Assembly (NCBI GenBank): GCA_032191485.1
Contig: JAVDOI010000010.1
Span: 23,966,055 to 24,030,054 of the forward strand
Length of the DNA: 64,000 nt
Reading direction: 5' to 3'
From: Leptoclinus maculatus
Taxonomy: Eukaryota > Chordata > Actinopteri > Perciformes > Stichaeidae
In this document: positions 42,801-51,800 of the stretch, piece by piece
How the letters are laid out: each line of letters starts with the position of its first letter
Numbering within the stretch: position 1 is the stretch's first letter
Position numbers and translations under genes: made by a program
Notes under the pieces: generated by a model
The model's input: the letters and a program-made list of their open reading frames with translations, nothing else
The model's database searches: none
What the model was told of the DNA's origin: nothing

Positions 42801-45800
42801 GTATATAACTATGTTATAACTATGTTAGTACGTAACCATGTGAGTATTTAACTATGTTATAACTATGTTAGTACGTAACCATGTGAGTATTTAACTATGT
42901 TATAACTATGTTAGTACGTAACCATGTGGGTATTTAACTATGTTATAACTATGTTAGTACGTAACCATGTGGGTATATAACTATGTTATAACTATGTTAG
43001 TACGTAACCATGTGAGTATTTAACTATGTTATAACTATGTTAGTACGTAACCATGTGCGTATTTAACTATGTTATAACTATGTTAGTACGTAACCATGTG
43101 GGTATATAACTATGTTATAACTATGTTAGTACGTAACCATGTGGGTATATAACTATGTTATAACTATGTTAGTACGTAACCATGTGAGTATTTAACTATG
43201 TTATAACTATGTTAGTACGTAACCATGTGCGTATTTAACTATGTTATAACTATGTTAGTACGTAACCATGTGGGTATATAACTATGTTATAACTATGTTA
43301 GTACGTAACCATGTGGGTATATAACTATGTTATAACTATGTTAGTACGTAACCATGTGGGTATATAACTATGTTATAACTATGTTAGTACGTAACTACGT
43401 TGTTATGTAACTATCTTAATGCATAACTACGTGAATATGTAACTATATTAGTACATAACCACGTCAGTACGTGACCACGTTACTTACTATGTAACAAACA
43501 CTTATTACAACCCCACAATGATCTTTTCTAACAAACTTTTACTCACACAACCTGGTGTTGAACGAGGTGAAACGTGTTAAGTTATTTACACGCTGCATAC
43601 GTAACCACGTCACGCACTACGTAACAAACATAACAAACATCTTTACATAAACCTAACCAAGTGGTTTCCTTACCTTAACACAACCAAATAGTTTTGTTTC
43701 ACAACGTTAACCATGTGTTACAAACTGCCACCATTGTGACCATTTCACAACGTTAAATACAACGGTCCTATATGTCACTTTGGCAAACGACCTCTTCTGT
43801 CGTTTAGGTATGAGGACGTGTTGGATTTGCATGAGTAACATCGGTGGAGTGTCCCTTTAAAATATCATACCTGTGTCTCAGCCCATCTACACATACATGT
43901 CTCTGCTGACTGGGTCCCTGCTGCCTCTCAGGGGTTGATTTCTAGGTTGTATTCTTGTATTATGTTCTTCAGCTGCGTGAGTGTCTGGAGCCAGAAGTCT
44001 ATGAACTGTTCCATAAGAAGCTGACAGAGCAGGCTCTAATCAAAGACCCCAAGTTCCTCTGGTGCTGTCATGTAAGTACACAGTGAGTCACATTTTTAGA
44101 CTTTGAAAGCTTCGATAACATTAAAATCTCTATTTTCGTGGCGGTGCTACGACCAGCACAAGCAGTGCTCAAACAGATTGGTATTTTATACCTATTGTAC
44201 TATTTCAATATAACATTTTCTAACCAGTAGATGCGTCTGAACTGGCGTCAAAATGTTATGTTTAATGTAGTTAAAGCAGCAATGTCAGTAAATCAGATGA
44301 CGTGACGAGGTTAAGAGGGACTGTACATGTTGTTATTTCACCAGTGTGCAATCAGTTTAGTAAAGTGCATATTTATATTATAATAATGAGCTTTTATTGT
44401 AAGAATAACTGTTTATCTAATACATTTCCTCTATTGTTTTGAATCACCACAACTCAACTAAATACCGGGAACAATTGCCCAGACATGAAGTTAATGACGT
44501 AAAAGATGATATTCAGTATATTCTCTATAGTCATTGTTTGCTAATTGAATGTAGTGAACGACAGTTAAAACAATGTTTTCTCAAAGCAAGTGTATTCATA
44601 TTAGATCATTCTTCTTCCTCTTGTCTCCTCTCCTCTTGTCTCCTCTCCTCAGTGTTCCTATGGGTTCATCTATGATGGAGACCAGCTGAAAGTCACCTGT
44701 TTTCAGTGTCGTAACAGTTTCTGTGCTCAGTGTAAGAAGCCTGTAAGTAGAATGTGTCTCTCTGTTCTGTCTGTATCATCACGGACAACACTGTCAAATA
44801 ATGTAACAAACATCACCAACCAAACATCGAGTGAACTGCACTGAATATGTTGTTAGTATTGTTACAATGTTCCACACAGTGGACCAATCTAACTTAATAC
44901 TGACTTCTCTTTAGAGCCTTGATTCAGCAGGAGGAGGATAGTTGGTTAAATGCATGTCTCTGTGTGGTCTCTGCAGTGGGAGTCTCAGCATACAGGTCTG
45001 TCCTGTGAACAGTACCAGTCCTGGAAGAGAGAGAATGATCCGGAGTATCAGAGACAGGGCCTGGCTGGATACCTCCGAGACAACGGCATCAGTAAGCACA
45101 CGCACCTCTGCAGGGATACTTGTGATCTAGCAGCGGATATGCTGCTCTAATTTAGCAAGGGGTGCACTTTTTAATAGGAGGGAGGAGGGAGGAGAGAGGA
45201 GGGAGGAGGGAGGAGAGAGGAGGGAGGAGAGAGGGGAGAGGAGGGAGGAGAGAGGAGGGAGGAGAGCAGGGTTTAGTTTGTCCATTCTAGGCTACTGTAG
45301 GAACATGAAGAGGACCCTCTCTGTTCGTAGATATAAAGGCTCTTTCTAACACAACGATTCTTATTTTTAGGTAATTATACACTAAACAACATACTAACAT
45401 ACTTATTAATATCATATTCCATTTATGCCGATAGATCCCCTAAATGTTACACACTGTACCTTTAAAATAGAAATGTTCAAAGCATCCCGTCAAATTGTCG
45501 TTGTACATCGATTGCTGTGGTATGAATGTATTCATAGTAACACTTGAGATGTGATGATGAAGGTTTGGTATGAAAGCCGTGTGAACCCTGGATACAGTTT
45601 GTAAGCATGTGCTTCACAGAGGACAGGTGAGGCTAAACAGACGTGATGGTAACTCCTCCTCCTGTTGATCAGTGTCTGGATCAGTGTCTGTAGTGAGCTG
45701 GCCCTCAAGTTCACCTTCACACAGGAGTCACAGTGGTTCATAGGACACACTGTTCATCCCATAATATGACTTACCATGGGGATATCTGTATTACCAAGGC

Positions 45801-48800
45801 TAGGTTTTCCTCTTATTTTGTTCTTTTACTTCCGTAGTTTAAATATTCATTCAGTGAATAAATAATCTGCTTATTTGTACACTAGATTTTCCTCTGTGCT
45901 GACACTGCCTCCCTCCTCTCTCTGTTTTCCCTCTTCCTCTTTCTCACCATTCACATCCTGGCTGTCGCTCCTCCACCCCTCCACCCCTCCACCCCTCCAC
46001 TCCTCCGCCCCTCCACTCCTCTGCTCCTCCACCCCTCCACCCCTCCACCCCTCCACTCCTCCACCCCTCCACCCCTCCACCCCTCCACCCCTCCGCTCCT
46101 CTGCTCCTCTGCTCCTCCACTCCTCCACCCCTCCACTCCTCCACTCCTCCACCCCTCCACTCCTCCACTCCTCCGCTCCTCCACTCCTCCACCCCTCCAC
46201 TCCTCCACCCCTCCACTCCTCCACCCCTCCACTCCTCCACCCCTCCACTCCTCCACCCCTCCACTCCTCCGCCCCTCCACTCCTCCGCTCCTCCACTCCT
46301 CCACCCCTCCACTCCTCCACCCCTCCACTCCTCCACCCCTCCACTCCTCCACCCCTCCACTCCTCCGCTCCTCCACCCCTCCACCCCTCCACTCCTCTGC
46401 TCCTCCACTCCTCCACCCCTCCACTCCTCCACCCCTCCACTCCTCCACCCCTCCACTCCTCTGCTCCTCCACCCCTCCACCCCTCCACTCCTCCACCCCT
46501 CTACCCCTCCACCCCTCCACCCCTCCACTCCTCCGCCCCTCCGCTCCTCTGCTCCTCCACCCCTCCACCCCTCCACTCCTCCACTCCTCCACCCCTCCAC
46601 TCCTCCACCCCTCCACCCCTCCACTCCTCTGCTCCTCCACCCCTCCACCCCTCCACTCCTCCACCCCTCCACTCCTCCACCCCTCCACCCCTCTACCCCT
46701 CCACCCCTCCACTCCTCCACCCCTCCACTCTTCCACCCCTCCACCCCTACACTCCTCCACCCCTCCACCCCTCCACTCCTCCACCCCTCCACTCCTCCAC
46801 TCCTCCGCTCCTCCACTCCTCCGCCCCTACACTCCTCCACCCCTCCGCCCTTCCGCCCCTCCGCTCCTCCACCCCTCCACTCCTCCACCCCTCCACTCCT
46901 CCTCCCCTCCACTCCTCCACCCCTCCACCCCTCCACCCCTACACCCCTCCACTCCTCCACTCCTCCTCCCCTCCACTCCTCCACCCCTCCACCCCTCCAC
47001 TCCTCCACTCCTCCACCCCTCCACCCCTCCACTCCTCCACTCCTCCACCCCTCCACTCCTCCACCCCTCCGCTCCTCCACCCCTCCGCTCCTCCACCCCT
47101 CCACTCCTCCACCCCTCCACTCCTCCACTCCTCCACCCCTCCACTCCTCCGCTCCTCCGCTCCTCCGCTCCTCCACTCCTCCACCCCTCCACTCCTCCAC
47201 TCCTCCGCCCCTCCGCTCCTCCGCTCCTCCACTCCTCCACCCCTCCACCCCTCCACTCCTCCACCCCTCCACCCCTCCACTCCTCCACCCCTCCACTCCT
47301 CCACCCCTCCGCTCCTCCGCTCCTCCACTCCTCCTCCCCTCCACCCCTCCACCCCTCCACCCCTACACCCCTCCACTCCTCCACTCCTCCTCCCCTCCAC
47401 TCCTCCACCCCTCCACCCCTCCACTCCTCCACCCCTCCACCCCTCCACCCCTCCACTCCTCCACTCCTCCACCCCTCCACTCCTCCACCCCTCCACTCCT
47501 CCACCCCTCCGCTCCTCCACCCCTACACTCCTCCACCCCTCCACTCCTCCACCCCTCCGCTCCTCCGCTCCTCCGCTCCTCCGCTCCTCCACCCCTCCAC
47601 CCCTCCACTCCTCCACTCCTCCTCCCCTCCACTCCTCCACCCCTCCACCCCTACACCCCTCCACCCCTCCACTCCTCCACCCCTCCACTCCTCCACCCCT
47701 CCACTCCTCCACTCCTCCGCTCCTCCACTCCTCCACCCCTACACTCCTCCACCCCTCCACTCCTCCACCCCTCCACTCCTCCACCCCTCCACTCCTCCAC
47801 CCCTCCACCTCTCCACCCCTCCACTCCTCCCTTCAGCCTGTCCTAACTGTCGTTTTCAGTACGCGCTGTCCAAAGGAGGCTGCATGCATTTCTGCTGCTC
47901 ACAGTGTCGTTACCAGTTCTGCAGTGGCTGCAACAACCCGTTCCACACTGTAAGTCGGACTCGTACTGCGGTCCTGTTTCACGTTATCGTACTGTAATCA
48001 TCAACATAGTGATGGAGAAAGAATTGAGATGTATTAGATGTAATGGTGGTCCACATAGCACTGTTTATTACTACCCAGTACGTAGTATTACCCCTTAAAT
48101 TGTGTGTTTCAGTCAATTAATCATCAGCATAAGCAAATGCCTGAATCACCCCATACAGAGGCCGTTATCACATTAGCCTGCAGGGATTATCATAAAGTTA
48201 TGTAACATTACATATTAAGCATCATAAGTCAGAGGGTCTCTCCACATTCTCTTTGCACTCCATCCAAAGAAGACATTTTACCCAAAAAACACAAATGTCA
48301 ATGTGGTGGCAGGAGATGAAGAGTCCATGGGATACACCTGTCTACAGAAGGACATGCCCCCCCCCCCCCTCCCCCCTCCAGACGCTTTTAAGATGGTTCA
48401 GTCTGGACCAGAGCTGTTCTACCAAATCTTTAGACCTGGACTAATATTTTTACCAACCAGTAATTTAGCCCAACATGAATTGAAAAGCAGTAATTAGTAG
48501 TAACATTTCTCTCATTTTTGCATATTTTATTTGAGGCAAAAGATGTATATGAAAGATGACATGAGGTACACTAACAATTAAATATAAGTGTTTCAACAAC
48601 CATCATTTTCATTCTTCTGATTGTGTAATAAATGAGCAAATATCTTTGTATTTTTTACTTAAAAGAATAAATAAAGATGTGTAATGAGATATAGACACAA
48701 CGTTATGAAGTTCTTAAGACTCAGAGGAAAGTCACATGTTCACTGCAAGCTGGTACAAATGATTAGCTTCATTCTGATGTCTTTTGGCTGTGTTGTCTCT

Positions 48801-51800
48801 AAACATTAGTCCTTAATTTAAACACATTTAACATTTGTCTAATCATTGCTTTGTGCTGCCATGAATGACAGTGTAGCCTACTCAAAGGTCTAAGAGAACG
48901 TTGGTGCGTTGGGTCTATCTTATTATTATTAAAAGAAGTGAACTGTTCACGGTTGGTTTAAATGCTTCAAACACATTTGTTGTAAATGTAACTTGAGGTC
49001 AGCAGAGAGATGATTGATGTGACTCCTCCTCCCTCTGCTGTCGTCCTATCAGACGTGTGCAGTGGACGAGTGCAGTGTATCTGGATTACATGCCCATCAT
49101 CCCAGAGACTGCCTCTTCTATCTGAGGGACTGGGAACCTTCCAGACTGCAGGCTTTACTGCAGGTACACACACACACACACTCACTCCGCACACTGTCAG
49201 CCTAGTGAAGAGGAGGCTGACTTGTGCTTGTTTTAAACAGGAAAACACACGATTTGTATTGTGGTCGGTTACTAGAGATGCCGTACAATATTGCCACCAG
49301 CAAGTAGGAAACGTTCAGGCGATCTCCCTCCAGCCAGCTGCCAACTTATGTAGGGGTTGGTATTGATATGAGAAGTTATCGGATAGAGAACTCCTCTTCC
49401 ATCTTCCCGTCAGCTGTTCCTCTACAGGATTGAGTAGAAACAGTGCGTCCTGAGCTCTGTGCAGCTCTGTGCAGCGCTGCTTCGCTCGCGGTCAGATTAA
49501 TTGAAGTTTAAATGAAAAATCAACCTTCATGTTTCACAACCCTAATGTGGAAACATGATTTCTGCCTTCACTCCAGTATTTTGGATTCGATTGGAGTTTA
49601 GTTTGTGGTGCTCACAACATTAAAAAAGACTTTACAGTGTTTCACAACTCAGCCATTGTTGCTTCATTGAAAACCTTTTAAAGGTGCAAAACACCACATT
49701 TTAGAAAATGCATTGACGAATTAGAAAAGAACAAAAAACATGAAAAACAATATTTGACAAAACAGAAAACAATATTTCAAGTTACATTGCTTCTGTGTTT
49801 TCTGTTTTGTTCTCATATTTTCCAAAATGTGTTTGTTTTGATTTGAATGTCTTTGTAAAATGTTATTTTGCTTCATATTTAGTTGTTTTGCACCTCAGTG
49901 AACTGTGTAACACACTAATGTGACCTCTGCTCTCCTTTATCTTCCTCTTCTATGACTCACAGAATAACGGAGTGGCCTTCAACACTGAAGCCCCACCTGG
50001 AACACAGACAGGTAGGCCAGAGGGTGGACACAGCCAGGCCTTCTTTGTGTTCGCTCGACAACACCTAAAACCCACAAAGGTGGTTCTGAACCTTCTCCGT
50101 TAACAAGGCTGTGTTTTCATAGCAGGAGCTCCGTTTGACTCTCCTACCGCACAACGTGGGCCCAACAGTTGGTTAAGATACATAGCTTTGTGAATGTAAA
50201 TCATGTTCAGGCAAAGTATATTCATACTGAACATCCAAATTGCACCAACTTCGACACTGCACGTCTCCGGGTCCCCAGCAGGGTGAAGTAGATCCCATGA
50301 GCGCTTCTGGAGATATGAAAAGGACACACGTACATTCCTCACTTTAGAGTTAGATGGATTGGTACAAATAAAGAATGAAATGAAGTGAAATGCAACATGT
50401 TGTAATATGTGTTTCCTTTTATGCATGCAAAATGAAAACAACTGTCAACACTCACAGAGCATAGATATGAATATCTCTCTGTAGTTTATCTGTGCTGACA
50501 TAAACTGATGGCAGCCAATCAGGTGCAGCCTGATCCATGTCCCCACTCAGGATTCATCTTCATTTGGTGATCTCCTAACGTTTTAACTAGCGTTATCATC
50601 AGGTCAACATTTTAAGTCTGATACTTACGTTTATGACCAAATACCTGCAAAGGACATCCCCATCAGCCTCAGCTGTACTTTGTGTTTAACGCCAATTAGC
50701 TTTGTTAGCATTCTAACATGCTAAACATCTCACCCATTCCCATTCATCTTCATTCTTAATTAAGTGTAAATGGATAATTAATCTTAACCATAACTACATG
50801 TCTCTTTTAATAATGATTAGAAACATTTGCTCTGTGTCAGTCCTTCTGTCTCCATGTGCTCCTCTGGTCTTTGTCTCTCGTTAGTCATTGTTCTTCACCC
50901 CTCTCTTTCTTCAGGTCTGTGTGGAGTGATAGAGCAGAAGGATGAGGGAGGCCAGCAGCCAGATTCAGCTTGCGGAGCTCAGACCCAACCTGGACACGCT
51001 GGTCTCTGCGAGTAAGATGACTTTATACAGTATTATATGTATCGTATCTCCAAACAAGGCGAAGCATGTTATATGTGCTTACATACAGCCTCTCCTGTAC
51101 TCTCCTCTCTGCTCTGTGTTCAGCAACCTGCAGTTTAGCCAAAGTAACTGTTGGTCTATATATTATTACCTCTTCAGCTCCTTTTTATAGGACTATCATT
51201 TTGTACGTCATTGTTTTTCTTTTGCAATATCATCAGTAAGTGATTCAATAGCAAAACAATGACCTCGTGTCTTATCTTTTGGTTTAATTCTGACGCGTTT
51301 CAGCATAAAGCATTTAACGGTTGACACATCTTTCTCGACGCCTGATCAAAATTCAGTGTAATAACGATGTTAACTGGCAATATTTAAAATGACAATTCAC
51401 AAAACAACACAATATACCTCTAATTAGCAAACAAAGGATGGCCAAAACTACAACAAATAGACTAGGTAGTGAAAAGAATACAAGGAATCACTGAATCTCA
51501 TGCTGACTACGTGTTATCATCAGGAAGCTGTGTGTGACGCTAACACGGTGTTGCACTTGTGTCCAGGAAGCATTACCGGGAGTACCTGGTCAGCCTGATC
51601 AACAGCCACTCCATCGACCCCGCCCCCCTCTACAGCTCCAACGAGCTGCTGCTGGCCTGCAGGAGGTACAAGGTGGACGACAGCCGCAGGGACGGAGAGG
51701 ACGGCTTCACCTATTTCAGTCGGCTGCTCCAGGTGAGTGTCTGTGTGCGCACACGTTTGATCAATGAATTTTTTGGTCCACCACTTTGGTGCAGACGTAA

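Noticed and set aside
45875..47953. 692-codon plus-strand frame and several long minus frames (up to 466 codons)
   Set aside because: They are produced by the 8-bp minisatellite, which has no stop codon in any phase. The plus frame enters exon 19 out of register with the real rnf31 frame.
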